From assembly GCF_000931465.1 (NCBI RefSeq), contig NZ_CP010892.1:5789388-5853387 (forward strand): 64,000 bases of DNA. The letters run 5' to 3'. Origin of the DNA: Pseudomonas sp. MRSN 12121. GTDB lineage: Bacteria; Pseudomonadota; Gammaproteobacteria; Pseudomonadales; Pseudomonadaceae. Shown in pieces: positions 45,550-54,350 of the stretch (position 1 is the stretch's first letter; each line of letters starts with the position of its first letter). The notes beneath the pieces were generated by a model that saw only the letters and a program-made list of their open reading frames with translations, did not search any database and was not told the origin of the DNA. The translations under genes were made by a program, and so were the position numbers.

Positions 45550-46872
45550 TCAGGAGCCCGTGCACACCCCGGGCACGGCCCCCTGGGCCAGCCTGGGCAT
45601 GCGCGTGCCGAAATAACCGGCGCCGAGCACGCCCACCGCGCCCATCACCGCGCAGAAGATCACACAGATCCAGGGGCTCCAGGGCATCAGGCCGATCAAC
45701 AGCAACGGCGTGATACTCGCCCACAGCGCGTAGGCGATGTTGTAGGTAAAGGAAATGCCGGAGACGCGGATCCGCGCCGGGAACAGGCCGACCATCACCG
45801 ACGGCACCGCCCCCACCACGCCGCAGCACAGGCCGGCGATGGCATAGGCCAGGCCGACCCACTCGCCGCCGCCGATCAGGCAGGCGTAAAGCAGGCCGAT
45901 GCCCAGCGGCAGCAGCAGGCTGTAGAGCATCACCGTGCGCCAGGCACCGAGGCGATCGACGATCAGCCCGGCCAGCACGCAACCGATGTTCAGGAACACG
46001 ATGCCCAGGCTGCTCAGGGCGAAGGTATGGCTGGCGCTCATGCCGAAGGTCTTCTGCATCATGGTCGGGGTGATGACCACGAACACCACCACCGCCGAGG
46101 TCAGCACGCAGGTCAGAATCGCCGCCGGCAGCAACGCCAGGCGATGCTCGCGCAGCACGGTGCGCAACGGCAGCTCGACGAGGCTTTCGCGTTGCTCCTG
46201 CATCGCCATGAACACCGGGGTTTCGCTGAGCCAGCGGCGCAGCCAGACACCGATCACGCCGAACGCGCCACCGAGCAGGAAGGGATAGCGCCAGGCGTAG
46301 GCGAGGATTTCCTCGGGGGTGAACAGGCGTGCCAGCAGGGTCGCGGTCAGCGCGCCGATCAGGTAGCCGAAGGTCAGCCCGGCCTGCAGGAAACCCAGGG
46401 CATAACCGCGATGGCCGACCGGCGCATGCTCGGCGACGAACACCCAGGCGCTCGGCACTTCGCCGCCCACCGCCGCGCCTTGCAGCACCCGCAGCACCAG
46501 CAGCAACAGCGGCGCGAAATAACCGATCTGCGCGTAGGTCGGCATGATGCCGATCAGCAGGCACGGCAAGGCCATCATCAGGATGCTCAGGCTGAACACC
46601 CTCTTGCGCCCCAGGCGGTCGGCGAAGTGGGCCATGAAGATGCCGCCCAGCGGCCGCGCCAGGTAGCCGGTGACGAAGATCCCGAAGCTCTGCAGCAGCC
46701 GCAGCCACTCGGGCATTTCCGGTGGAAAGAACAGCTGGCTGAGGGTCAGGGCGAAAAACACGAAGATGATGAAATCGTAGATTTCCAGGGCGCCGCCCAG
46801 CGCCGCCAGGCCCAGGGTCTTGTAGTCGGACCGGGAAAACGGCGCCGGCCGCGCGTCGGGGATCAGGGACAT
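45550..46872 (-). CDS. MFS transporter, MHS (metabolite:H+ symporter) family
   Basis: 440 aa, 12 hydrophobic segments. ALGGALEIYDFIIFVFFALT and GYLARPLGGIFMAHFADRLGRKR are the MHS landmark blocks (ShiA/ProP/KgtP relatives). It imports an organic acid or osmolyte; substrate unknown. Divergent from panB, with 170 bp between, so perhaps related to pantoate metabolism, but this is only suggested by position. Confidence 0.87.
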   Translation of the reverse strand: MSLIPDARPAPFSRSDYKTLGLAALGGALEIYDFIIFVFFALTLSQLFFPPEMPEWLRLLQSFGIFVTGYLARPLGGIFMAHFADRLGRKRVFSLSILMMALPCLLIGIMPTYAQIGYFAPLLLLVLRVLQGAAVGGEVPSAWVFVAEHAPVGHRGYALGFLQAGLTFGYLIGALTATLLARLFTPEEILAYAWRYPFLLGGAFGVIGVWLRRWLSETPVFMAMQEQRESLVELPLRTVLREHRLALLPAAILTCVLTSAVVVFVVITPTMMQKTFGMSASHTFALSSLGIVFLNIGCVLAGLIVDRLGAWRTVMLYSLLLPLGIGLLYACLIGGGEWVGLAYAIAGLCCGVVGAVPSVMVGLFPARIRVSGISFTYNIAYALWASITPLLLIGLMPWSPWICVIFCAVMGAVGVLGAGYFGTRMPRLAQGAVPGVCTGS

Positions 46873-47042
46873 AAGGCCACTCGGTATTGGGCAGAATTCA
46901 AGGCGCCCATGGTCTACGCAAACGCCGCGAGGGACAACCGCAACGCCCTCCTGGGTCGTTTTTTAGCGCGATCCTGTGCATTGAATCGCCGCCGCGGACA
47001 CCAATAATCGGCGACTTTCCCACCCGAGACAGGAAAGCCGCC

Positions 47043-47858
47043 ATGAGCATCCATACCCGCAGCAAACGCCTGACCGTGCCGCAACTGGTGGCCATGAAAG
47101 GCCAGCAGAAGATCGTCTCCCTGACCGCCTACACCAGCCACATGGCGCGACTGATGGACCCGTTCGTCGACTTCGTGCTGATCGGCGATTCCACGGCCAT
47201 GGTCGGCTACGGCCGCACCTCCACCCTGGACATGAGCCTGGAAGAAATCATCGGCCACACGCGCGCCGTGGTCGCCAGCACTCGGCTGGCCTGTGTGATC
47301 GCCGACATGCCGTTCGGCAGCTACCAGGAGTCGCCGCAACAGGCCTACCGCAACTGCGCCGAGGTCCTGGCGCGCACCGGCTGCGATGCCCTCAAGCTCG
47401 AGGGCGGGCAGGCCCTGGCGCCGACCGTGGAGTTCCTGGTGCAGCGCGGGATTCCGGTGATGGCGCATATCGGCCTGATGCCCCAGTACGTGAACGTCAT
47501 GGGCGGCTTCAAGGCCCAGGGCCTGAACGACGCCACGGCCCGGGCCATCGAGGCCGACGCCCGCGCCCACCTTGAAGCCGGGGCGTTCAGCCTGCTGCTG
47601 GAAGGGGTGGCGGAAAACCTCGCGCGGCGCCTCAGCGATAGCTCCCCGATGCCGACCATCGGCATCGGCGCCTCCCCCGCCTGCGACGGCCAGGTGCTGG
47701 TGACCGAGGACCTGCTGGGCCTGGGCGGGCCCCAGGTGCCGCGCTTCGTCAAGCAGTACGCCGATGTCGGGGCGCTGATCAGCCAGGCCTGCGAGCAGTT
47801 CGCCGCCGAGGTGCGCGACGGCCGCTTTCCCGAAGCGCGACACTGCTACGGCGTCTGA
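47043..47858 (+). CDS. panB: 3-methyl-2-oxobutanoate hydroxymethyltransferase (second PanB)
   Basis: 271 aa from ATG 47043. Blocks: KIVSLTAYTSHMARLMD, VDFVLIGDSTAMVGYG (Mg-binding Asp), KLEGG, PVMAHIGLMPQYVNVMGGF, and GIGASPACDGQVLV with the catalytic Glu region. Makes ketopantoate from alpha-ketoisovalerate and methylene-THF (EC 2.1.2.11). The usual panB sits beside panC; here panC is absent, so this is probably an extra copy. The 3' end overlaps the MocR gene by 13 bp. Confidence 0.92.
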   Translation: MSIHTRSKRLTVPQLVAMKGQQKIVSLTAYTSHMARLMDPFVDFVLIGDSTAMVGYGRTSTLDMSLEEIIGHTRAVVASTRLACVIADMPFGSYQESPQQAYRNCAEVLARTGCDALKLEGGQALAPTVEFLVQRGIPVMAHIGLMPQYVNVMGGFKAQGLNDATARAIEADARAHLEAGAFSLLLEGVAENLARRLSDSSPMPTIGIGASPACDGQVLVTEDLLGLGGPQVPRFVKQYADVGALISQACEQFAAEVRDGRFPEARHCYGV

Positions 47859-49228
47859 TCGATAGTCCGGGCCAGACGCTGCACCGCACCCGCGATGTCC
47901 TGGCGCCAGTCGAGGGTGAAACTCAGCCGCAGGTGATGCCGCCAGAGCCCTTGCTGGCTGAACATCTGCCCCGGTGCGATGACGATGCCCTGGCCCAGCA
48001 GTTGCTCATGGACCCGGGCCATGTCGACTGGCCGCGTGGCCTCGGCCCACAGGGTCGCGCCCCCGGCCGGGGGGAGCACACGCAACTGTGCGGCGGCGTG
48101 TTCGGCCAGCAGTCCCTGCATCTGCCCCATGCGCTCGCGCAGCATGCCGCGCACTTGAGCCAGGTGCTGATCGACACGGCCGCTGCCCAGCAGCTTGGCC
48201 ACGGACTTCTGGCGGCTCGGCGACAAGCGGAACCCGCGCTCGAGAAAACGCCGCTGCAAGCGCGCGCCCTGGCCACGGCACAGCACGTAGCCGAAGGGCG
48301 CCTCGGAACCGATGAGCTTGTCGAAGGTGGAAAACACCAGCAGCCGCTCGGGATCGGCGTAATCGCGATAACGCGCCGGCGCCGGGCTGAAACAGAACTC
48401 GCCATAACTGTCGTTTTCCAACAGCCAGATACCGCGCTCCCCCAGCCAGCGGCACAGCTGCTGTTTGTCCGCCGCGGGCGTCAGGCTGCCGTGGGGCGCG
48501 TTCAGCGTCGAGGACAGCAGCGCCAGGCGCACGGGTTCTTGTTGCAACAGCTCCTGCAGCCGCTGTCGATCGAAGCGCCCCGCGGCGTCCAGCGGCAACT
48601 CGATCACCCGGATCTGCGCCGCCTGCAATTGCCGCAGGATCGCCCAGGAACAGGGCGACTCCACCAGGGCGACGCTGCCGTTCAATGCCAGGGCCTCCAG
48701 CGACACTGCCAGCGCCGCGCGCAGATCCGGCCCGAGAAACACCTGGTCGGCCTGCCAGTAATCCGTGGTCGAGCGGGTGTAGCGCTCGGCCAGCGCCGTG
48801 CGCAATTCGGCTTCGCCAAACGGCTGGTACAGCGGCGCCTGGGAGCGCGGGTACTGGCGCACCAGCTCGCGCTCGAGCGTCAACAGGGGCTGGTCCAGGG
48901 ACAGCAACATCGCCGGGGCGTCGCTGCACAGCGCCAGCATTCCGGGCTGGCGGGCGTAGGCATAGACCCGCTCCGCCAGGTCTGTATCCGTGGCCAGTCC
49001 TGTCGCCGGCACCGGGCGGCTGAAGTAGCCCTGCTTGGGCCGGGCGTAGATCCGCCCTTCGTCTTCCAGCAACCCATACGCGTATTTGGTGGTGGAGACC
49101 GAGACCTTCAGACGCAGGGCCAGGGCGCGCAATGAGGGCAGGCGCTGCTCGGCCGCGCTGGCCCCGTCCAGCCACTCCACCAGGTAGCGGTAGACGGCCT
49201 GATAGGCAAACGGCTTTTCCCGGCTCAC
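47846..49228 (-). CDS. MocR-type GntR/aminotransferase regulator
   Basis: 460 aa from GTG 49228 (TGAGGCG upstream). N-terminal GntR winged helix (YRYLVEWLDGASAAEQRLPSLRALALRLKVSVSTTKYAYG), then a fold-type-I aminotransferase domain; the PLP lysine is in the FSTFDKLIGSEAPFGYVL block. MocR regulators sense PLP with an amino acid or amine (e.g. GabR, PdxR, TauR). It is adjacent to panB convergent, so the target is unclear. Operon with the HhH gene before it (5 nt). Confidence 0.88.
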   Translation of the reverse strand: MSREKPFAYQAVYRYLVEWLDGASAAEQRLPSLRALALRLKVSVSTTKYAYGLLEDEGRIYARPKQGYFSRPVPATGLATDTDLAERVYAYARQPGMLALCSDAPAMLLSLDQPLLTLERELVRQYPRSQAPLYQPFGEAELRTALAERYTRSTTDYWQADQVFLGPDLRAALAVSLEALALNGSVALVESPCSWAILRQLQAAQIRVIELPLDAAGRFDRQRLQELLQQEPVRLALLSSTLNAPHGSLTPAADKQQLCRWLGERGIWLLENDSYGEFCFSPAPARYRDYADPERLLVFSTFDKLIGSEAPFGYVLCRGQGARLQRRFLERGFRLSPSRQKSVAKLLGSGRVDQHLAQVRGMLRERMGQMQGLLAEHAAAQLRVLPPAGGATLWAEATRPVDMARVHEQLLGQGIVIAPGQMFSQQGLWRHHLRLSFTLDWRQDIAGAVQRLARTIDQTP

Positions 49229-49232
49229 CGCC

Positions 49233-49466
49233 TCAGGCGCCCTTGGCCAGGGCAATCGCGGCCTGGATCGCCGCCCGCGCCTGGGGGCTGTTTTTCCAGC
49301 AGCTGGAGCCGACCAGGGCCGAGGCCCGGGTGACGATTTCCAGGGCGTCGGCCCGGGCCAGTTCGGCGAGGGAATCGATGCCCAATTGTTCGAGGCGGGC
49401 GATCACGGTTTCGCCGACGCCCTTGAGCTTGAGCAGCGCCTGACGTTCTTCATGGGGAAATGGCAT
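49233..49466 (-). CDS. Small helix-hairpin-helix protein
   Basis: 77 aa from ATG 49466. LLKLKGVGETVIARLEQLGIDSLAELARADA contains one HhH (GVGxxxxxxLxxxGI) followed by a helix; the rest is short and basic/hydrophobic. Resembles small HhH proteins of unknown DNA-binding role (e.g. PF11731-like). Immediately upstream of the MocR gene. Confidence 0.75.
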   Translation of the reverse strand: MPFPHEERQALLKLKGVGETVIARLEQLGIDSLAELARADALEIVTRASALVGSSCWKNSPQARAAIQAAIALAKGA

Positions 49467-49579
49467 GTGCTTCAGTCCTTTGCAGTGGTGTCCGTTTGTC
49501 GCATTCTTGCATGGTTTCGGCCGCGCGACCTGAAGCGACCGACCTCCTGACAACCATAAAAAAGACTTGAGGTACCGAC

Positions 49580-51004
49580 GTGTCCACAGACATCCAAGAC
49601 AGCCGTTCCGCCCGCTTTGCCCTGCGCTGTTCGAACTGGGCCGAGCGCTGGTTCCCCGACTCCTGGGTATTCGCCGCGCTGGCGGTGATCATCGTGGCCC
49701 TGGCGACCATGGCCATGGGCGCCAAGCCCACCGATGCCGCCATGGCCTTCGGCGACGGTTTCTGGAGCCTGATCCCCTTCACCATGCAGATGGCGTTCGT
49801 GGTCATCGGCGGTTATGTGGTCGCCAGTTCGCCGCCCGCGGTGAAGCTGATCGACAAACTGGCGCGCATCCCGAACAACGGCCGTTCCGCGGTGGCCTGG
49901 GTGGCGCTGATTTCCATGCTCGCCTCGTTGCTCAACTGGGGCCTGTCGCTGGTGTTCGGCGGGCTGCTGGTACGGGCCCTGGCCCGGCGCACCGAGCTGC
50001 GCATGGACTACCGCGCCGCCGGCGCCGCGGCCTACCTGGGCCTGGGCGCGGTCTGGGCCCTGGGCCTGTCGTCGTCCGCCGCGCAGTTGCAGGCCAACCC
50101 GGCCAGCCTGCCACCGTCGATCCTGGCGATCACCGGGGTGATTCCATTCACCCAGACCATCTTTCTCTGGCAGTCGGGCGTGTTGCTGCTGGCCCTGATC
50201 GTGGTGTCGCTGGTCATCGCCTACGCCACCGCGCCGGGCCCGAACTCGGCGCGTGACGCCAAGGCGTGCGGTATCGACCCAAGCTTCAGCATGCCTGCGC
50301 CGCAGCCACGCACCCGCCCCGGCGAATGGCTGGAATACAGCCCGCTGCTGACCCTCCTCCTGGCCTTGCTGGCAGCCGGCTGGCTCTACCACGAGTTCGC
50401 CACCAAGCCGGCGATCACCGCAATTTCCGGGCTCAACACCTACAACTTCCTGTTCCTGATGGCCGGCGCCTTGCTGCACTGGCGCCCGCGCAGCTTCCTC
50501 GATGCGGTGGCCCGCGCAGTGCCGACCACCACCGGGGTGCTGATCCAGTTCCCGCTGTACGGCTCCATCGCCGCGCTGCTGACGGTGGTCAAGGGCGTCG
50601 ACGGCCAGACCCTGGCCCATCACATCTCGACCTTTTTCACCTCCATCGCCTCCCACGACACCTATGCGCTGCTGATGGGCGTCTACTCGGCGGTGCTCGG
50701 CTTCTTCATTCCGTCGGGCGGCGGCAAATGGATCATCGAGGCGCCCTACGTGATGCAGGTAGCCAACGACCTGCAATACCACCTGGGCTGGGCGGTGCAG
50801 ATCTACAACGCCGCCGAGGCGCTGCCGAACCTGATCAACCCCTTCTACATGCTGCCGCTGCTGGGGGTGCTGGGGCTCAAGGCGCGGGACCTGATCGGCT
50901 TCTCCTTCGTCCAGTTGCTGGTCCATGCGCCGCTGGTGCTGGTGCTGGTGTTGCTGTGGGCACTGGGCACCACACTGAGCTACCTGCCGCCTGTGGCCCC
51001 CTGA
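49580..51004 (+). CDS. atoE: Short-chain fatty acid transporter (AtoE family)
   Basis: 474 aa from GTG 49580 with GAGG upstream. 12 or so membrane segments; NWAERWFPDSWVFAALAVI and FFIPSGGGKWIIEAPYVMQVA are the typical AtoE/TIGR00366 landmarks. Imports butyrate-class acids. The ato (acetoacetate degradation) genes usually flank atoE, but are not here. Starts divergently from the HhH gene. Confidence 0.88.
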   Translation: MSTDIQDSRSARFALRCSNWAERWFPDSWVFAALAVIIVALATMAMGAKPTDAAMAFGDGFWSLIPFTMQMAFVVIGGYVVASSPPAVKLIDKLARIPNNGRSAVAWVALISMLASLLNWGLSLVFGGLLVRALARRTELRMDYRAAGAAAYLGLGAVWALGLSSSAAQLQANPASLPPSILAITGVIPFTQTIFLWQSGVLLLALIVVSLVIAYATAPGPNSARDAKACGIDPSFSMPAPQPRTRPGEWLEYSPLLTLLLALLAAGWLYHEFATKPAITAISGLNTYNFLFLMAGALLHWRPRSFLDAVARAVPTTTGVLIQFPLYGSIAALLTVVKGVDGQTLAHHISTFFTSIASHDTYALLMGVYSAVLGFFIPSGGGKWIIEAPYVMQVANDLQYHLGWAVQIYNAAEALPNLINPFYMLPLLGVLGLKARDLIGFSFVQLLVHAPLVLVLVLLWALGTTLSYLPPVAP

Positions 51005-51027
51005 TCTTTCGCGAGCCAGTTCCCTCT

Positions 51028-51109
51028 GTAGGAGTGGGCTGGCTCGTGGTCGGCCGCCAGGCCGGGGCTTGCCCGCCAGTCCGTCATCGCGGGCAAGCCT
51101 CGCTCCTAC
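51028..51109. repeat. REPIN, family B (copy 2)
   Basis: Left GTAGGAGTGGGCTGGCTCG (diverged), right CGCGGGCAAGCCTCGCTCCTAC. The left half is mutated, the right intact. Lies after atoE. Confidence 0.85.
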
Positions 51110-51175
51110 AGAAGCAGTCCTACGCGCTTTTCAGTCTCCCCCTACCAGCGTCTAAGGCCCGTCCCAGAGCCTTCC

Positions 51176-51209
51176 CTGTAGTATTTCCGTCATATACGGC
51201 TGCTACCTT
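51176..51209 (+). promoter_or_regulatory. Pho box and promoter of acpA
   Basis: CTGTAGT (51176-51182), ATTT, CCGTCAT (51187-51193): a 7-4-7 direct repeat matching the PhoB consensus CTGTCAT-N4-CTGTCAT at 12 of 14 positions. TACCTT (51204-51209) lies 10 bp beyond, the standard distance to the -10 element in PhoB-dependent promoters. Also, a hairpin GTATTT...CGGCTGC/GCAGCCG...AAATAC (51181-51122+) spans this area. Confidence 0.75.
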
Positions 51210-51261
51210 GCAGCCGAAATACTTTGTTACGAATTGACCGAAAGACAGACAGGGACCCGGC

Positions 51262-52953
51262 ATGAGCGACGAAACCCCGCAAGACCCAGCGCAACCCGAA
51301 CAGCCCGCCGACACCAGCCGCCGGCGTTTTCTCGGCGGTGTGGCGGTGCTGGGCGTGGGCGCGACGCTCAGTGCCTGCAGCCGTTCCGAGACGGTGCCGG
51401 GCCAGCCGGCGGAACGCCCGCTGGCCCCCGCCGAAATGGACCGGGCGCTGCGCGACAACGTGAAGAACGTGGTGGTGATCTACGCCGAGAACCGCAGCTT
51501 CAACAACCTGTTCGCCGGTTTCCCGGGCCTGGAAAAACCGCTTTCGGCCCTCAAGCCGGCCGACTATCAGCAACGCGACCGCGATGGCAGCCTGCTGCCG
51601 GGCCTGCCGCCAGTCTGGGGCGGCGTCGCCCAGGTCGGCCCCCAGATGCTGGACGGAGTGACCTATCCGGTCGGCACCCAGTACCAGGAACAGCTGCCCA
51701 ACGCGCCCTTCGCCCTCAAGGGACCCAGCGGCGAGGACCTGCCCCTGGGCCTGGTCACCCGCGACTTGTGGCATGTGTTCTATCAGAACCAGATGCAGAT
51801 CAACGGCGGCAAGAACGACGGTTTCGTCGCCTGGGCCGACTCCGGCGGCCTGCCCATGGGCTACTACGCGCAAAGCCGCTACTCGCTGCGCCTGTGGGAC
51901 GTGGCCCGGGAATTCGTGCTGTGCGACAACTTCTTCCAGGGCACCTTCGGCGGCTCGTTTCTCAACCACCAGTACCTGATCAGCGCCAGCGCGCCGTTCT
52001 ATCCAGACGCGGCCAACTCGGTGGCCAGGCCGCAGATCGCCAGCCTGCAGAGCGACGACCCGCTCGATACCCGCCTCAAGCCGCTGGAGCAGTCCCCGGC
52101 CAGCGCCATGAGCGGGCCGCCGCAATTCGGGCCGAGCCTGCTGACCCCCGACGGCTACGCGGTCAACACCATGGCCCCGCCCTACTGGCCGACCTGGATC
52201 CGCGACCCGGAGCGTCCGGCCTACGCCAAGGCCGACCTGCCCAACGTGCTGGTGCCGCAACGCCACGACACCATCGGCGACAAGCTGTCGCGCAAGGACA
52301 TCGACTGGGCCTGGTACGCCGGCGCCTGGCAGGTCACGCTGGATGCCTACAAGGATTCGGCGGGGATCCCGAAGATCCCCAACTTCCAGTACCACCACCA
52401 GCCGTTCAACTACTTCGTGCAGTTCGGCCCCGAGCATCCGAACGAGCGCAATCGCCACCTGCGCGATGGCGGCCTGGGCGACGAATCGAGCAGCAACCGC
52501 TTCCTCGCCGATGCCGAGGCGGGCAAGTTGCCGCCGGTGGCCTTCTACAAGCCCCAGGGCAACCTCAACATGCACGCCGGCTACGCCGACGTGGCGGCGG
52601 GCGACCGGCATATCGCGCGCACCCTCAAGGTGCTGCGTGAAAGCCCGCAGTGGCAGCACATGGTGGTGATCGTCACGGTCGACGAAAACGGCGGCTGGTG
52701 GGACCACGTCGCCCCGCCCCAGGGCGATCGCAGGGGGCCGGGAACCCGCATCCCGGCGCTGGTGGTGTCGCCGTTCGCGCGCAAGGGCACGGTGGACCAC
52801 ACCGTCTACGACACCGCGTCGATCCTGCGGCTGATCACCCGGGTGTTCCAGCTCGAACAGCTCGACGGCCTCGAGCAGCGCGACGAGGCGATGATCGCCC
52901 GGGGGCAGGCGCCCATGGGCGACCTGAGCAACGCCCTGCACTTCCCGGCCTGA
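51262..52953 (+). CDS. acpA: Acid phosphatase / phosphoesterase AcpA, Tat-exported
   Basis: 563 aa. Tat signal RRRFLGG at residues 20-26, followed by LSAC, so it may also be lipidated at Cys39. Active-site blocks VVVIYAENRSFNNLF and VTVDENGGWWDHVAPP with His/Asp are typical of the AcpA/phospholipase C superfamily (PF04185). It releases phosphate from organic phosphates in the periplasm or envelope. The Pho box upstream supports a phosphate-scavenging role. ATG 51262 has AGGGACC upstream. Confidence 0.9.
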   Translation: MSDETPQDPAQPEQPADTSRRRFLGGVAVLGVGATLSACSRSETVPGQPAERPLAPAEMDRALRDNVKNVVVIYAENRSFNNLFAGFPGLEKPLSALKPADYQQRDRDGSLLPGLPPVWGGVAQVGPQMLDGVTYPVGTQYQEQLPNAPFALKGPSGEDLPLGLVTRDLWHVFYQNQMQINGGKNDGFVAWADSGGLPMGYYAQSRYSLRLWDVAREFVLCDNFFQGTFGGSFLNHQYLISASAPFYPDAANSVARPQIASLQSDDPLDTRLKPLEQSPASAMSGPPQFGPSLLTPDGYAVNTMAPPYWPTWIRDPERPAYAKADLPNVLVPQRHDTIGDKLSRKDIDWAWYAGAWQVTLDAYKDSAGIPKIPNFQYHHQPFNYFVQFGPEHPNERNRHLRDGGLGDESSSNRFLADAEAGKLPPVAFYKPQGNLNMHAGYADVAAGDRHIARTLKVLRESPQWQHMVVIVTVDENGGWWDHVAPPQGDRRGPGTRIPALVVSPFARKGTVDHTVYDTASILRLITRVFQLEQLDGLEQRDEAMIARGQAPMGDLSNALHFPA

Positions 52954-52958
52954 GCCCG

Positions 52959-52988
52959 CGACGGCGGCCGCGCAACCGGCCGCCGTCG
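52959..52988 (+). other. Perfect 12-bp GC-rich hairpin after acpA
   Basis: CGACGGCGGCCG (52959-52970), CGCAAC, CGGCCGCCGTCG (52977-52988). No T tract follows (an A tract does), so it is a stability or REP-like hairpin rather than a classical terminator. Confidence 0.6.
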
Positions 52989-53092
52989 GCGCAAAAAAAA
53001 GATTTATCCCGCCCGTATCCTTGCCACCCGCTACTGTTCCAGTATGGAACCTACCTCGCCTAGACGAGGCCAACGCTGACAAGGAGCCAAGC

Positions 53093-54271
53093 ATGTTGAA
53101 ACCCGCAGGACTTTCCCTACCTATCGCCCTCGCCGCCCTGAGCCTCTGCGCCACGGCCCAGGCCGACGTCGACCTGAAGCTGGGCAGCACCCAGCGCGTC
53201 ACCCAGCTCTTCGCCTACCCCAACAACTGCAACGTGATCTGCTTTCGCAACTGGACGCTGGAGCAGACCGTGGCGCATTACCTGACCCAGAGCGTGCAAC
53301 GCGATGGCTACGGCGCGGCCAAGGTCGAAGTGAAGACCGACAACAACGAGCTGTACGCCAGCATCAGCGGCGTTCCCCAGGGTTACGACAAACCGTTGCA
53401 GGCCCTGCTCGACGCCGGCGACCTGGCCTACCAGGGCGCCAGCAAACTCAACGCCGACGGCAAATGGGCCTACAACTGGTACCTGTTCCTGCCCCTGGGC
53501 ATGGCCCTGGAGAACCGCAAGAGCGTCGAACTGCTGCATTTCCCGCCGGACTATTCGCTGACCCAGGCCCAGGACTACCTGGAATCGGCCACCACCGACC
53601 GCTGGGCCACCCTGCTCACGGCCAACGGCATTGCGGCCGAGCAGACCCCGGGTTACCAGACCATCATCGACATTGCCCCGATCGCCGCGCCCGCCAGCGC
53701 CGGCAAGGACCTGGAAGGCGTCTACGGCTACTTCAACAGCTACCAGACCACCATGGTCAAAGAGGTCAGCCAGAACGCCAGCGGCGCGACCTTGCCCATG
53801 GTCGCGTTCGGCGCGCCGGTGCGTAACTGGCTCAAGCAGCAGTACGGCGTCACCGTGAACGTACTGGGCCTGGCGCAGATCAGCCCGAGCAGTGGGGTGA
53901 AGGTGCCGGTACTGGGCTCCAACCATCCAAGCTATATCTGGTACGCGGCGGATCCGGAGAATTATGACGGCGACCAGGCCAAGGCCGACGCGGCGGGGTT
54001 GAAAGTGATGGGGCAGGATTTGAGCGCCGCCTGCTGGCAGGCCGGGATGGGCAGCAAGCCGGGCAGCGACCCGGCAGCGCAGCTGAAAAGCTGCACCCAG
54101 ACCTGGCAGGTGACCCAGAAAGAACAGACCTGCGTGCTGTTCTACACCTCGGTCCGCAAGCTGACGCCGGAGCAGGCCCAGGCGCAATGCGCCACCGCGC
54201 CGGTCAAGACCCAGCTGAAACAGCTGAAAGCGCCGGCCCCCTCGATGAGCACCGAGACGCCGCATATCTGA
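53093..54271 (+). CDS. Periplasmic protein of unknown function, paired with acpA
   Basis: 392 aa from ATG 53093 (AAGGAGCC upstream). Sec signal peptide (ALSLCATAQA). Mature start VDLKLGSTQRVTQLFAYPNNCNVICFRNWTLEQTVAHYL contains two Cys; about six Cys in all, likely disulfides. Middle part has a beta-rich pattern (EGVYGYFNSYQTTMVKEVS). I cannot name the family. Located 139 bp after acpA on the same strand; it may be co-regulated. Confidence 0.6.
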   Translation: MLKPAGLSLPIALAALSLCATAQADVDLKLGSTQRVTQLFAYPNNCNVICFRNWTLEQTVAHYLTQSVQRDGYGAAKVEVKTDNNELYASISGVPQGYDKPLQALLDAGDLAYQGASKLNADGKWAYNWYLFLPLGMALENRKSVELLHFPPDYSLTQAQDYLESATTDRWATLLTANGIAAEQTPGYQTIIDIAPIAAPASAGKDLEGVYGYFNSYQTTMVKEVSQNASGATLPMVAFGAPVRNWLKQQYGVTVNVLGLAQISPSSGVKVPVLGSNHPSYIWYAADPENYDGDQAKADAAGLKVMGQDLSAACWQAGMGSKPGSDPAAQLKSCTQTWQVTQKEQTCVLFYTSVRKLTPEQAQAQCATAPVKTQLKQLKAPAPSMSTETPHI

Positions 54272-54277
54272 CCACTC

Positions 54278-54329
54278 ACCCGCCAGCCCGCGTCGGCAGG
54301 AGATATAGCTTCCTGCCGGCGCGGCGGGT
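54278..54329. other. Long hairpin between convergent genes
   Basis: ACCCGCC outer arm (54278-54284) with GGCGGGT (54323-54329), and inner GTCGGCAGGA (54292-54301) with TCCTGCCGGC (54311-54320), one G-U. It may stop transcription from both sides by itself or with Rho. Confidence 0.6.
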
Positions 54330-54350
54330 AGGTGATCGGGGTTCAGGGCG

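Noticed and set aside
53117..54265. 382-codon minus-strand ORF opposite the unknown periplasmic protein
   Set aside because: The plus-strand frame has a signal peptide and ribosome site; the minus one is a Gly/Ala/Arg/Gln-rich shadow.
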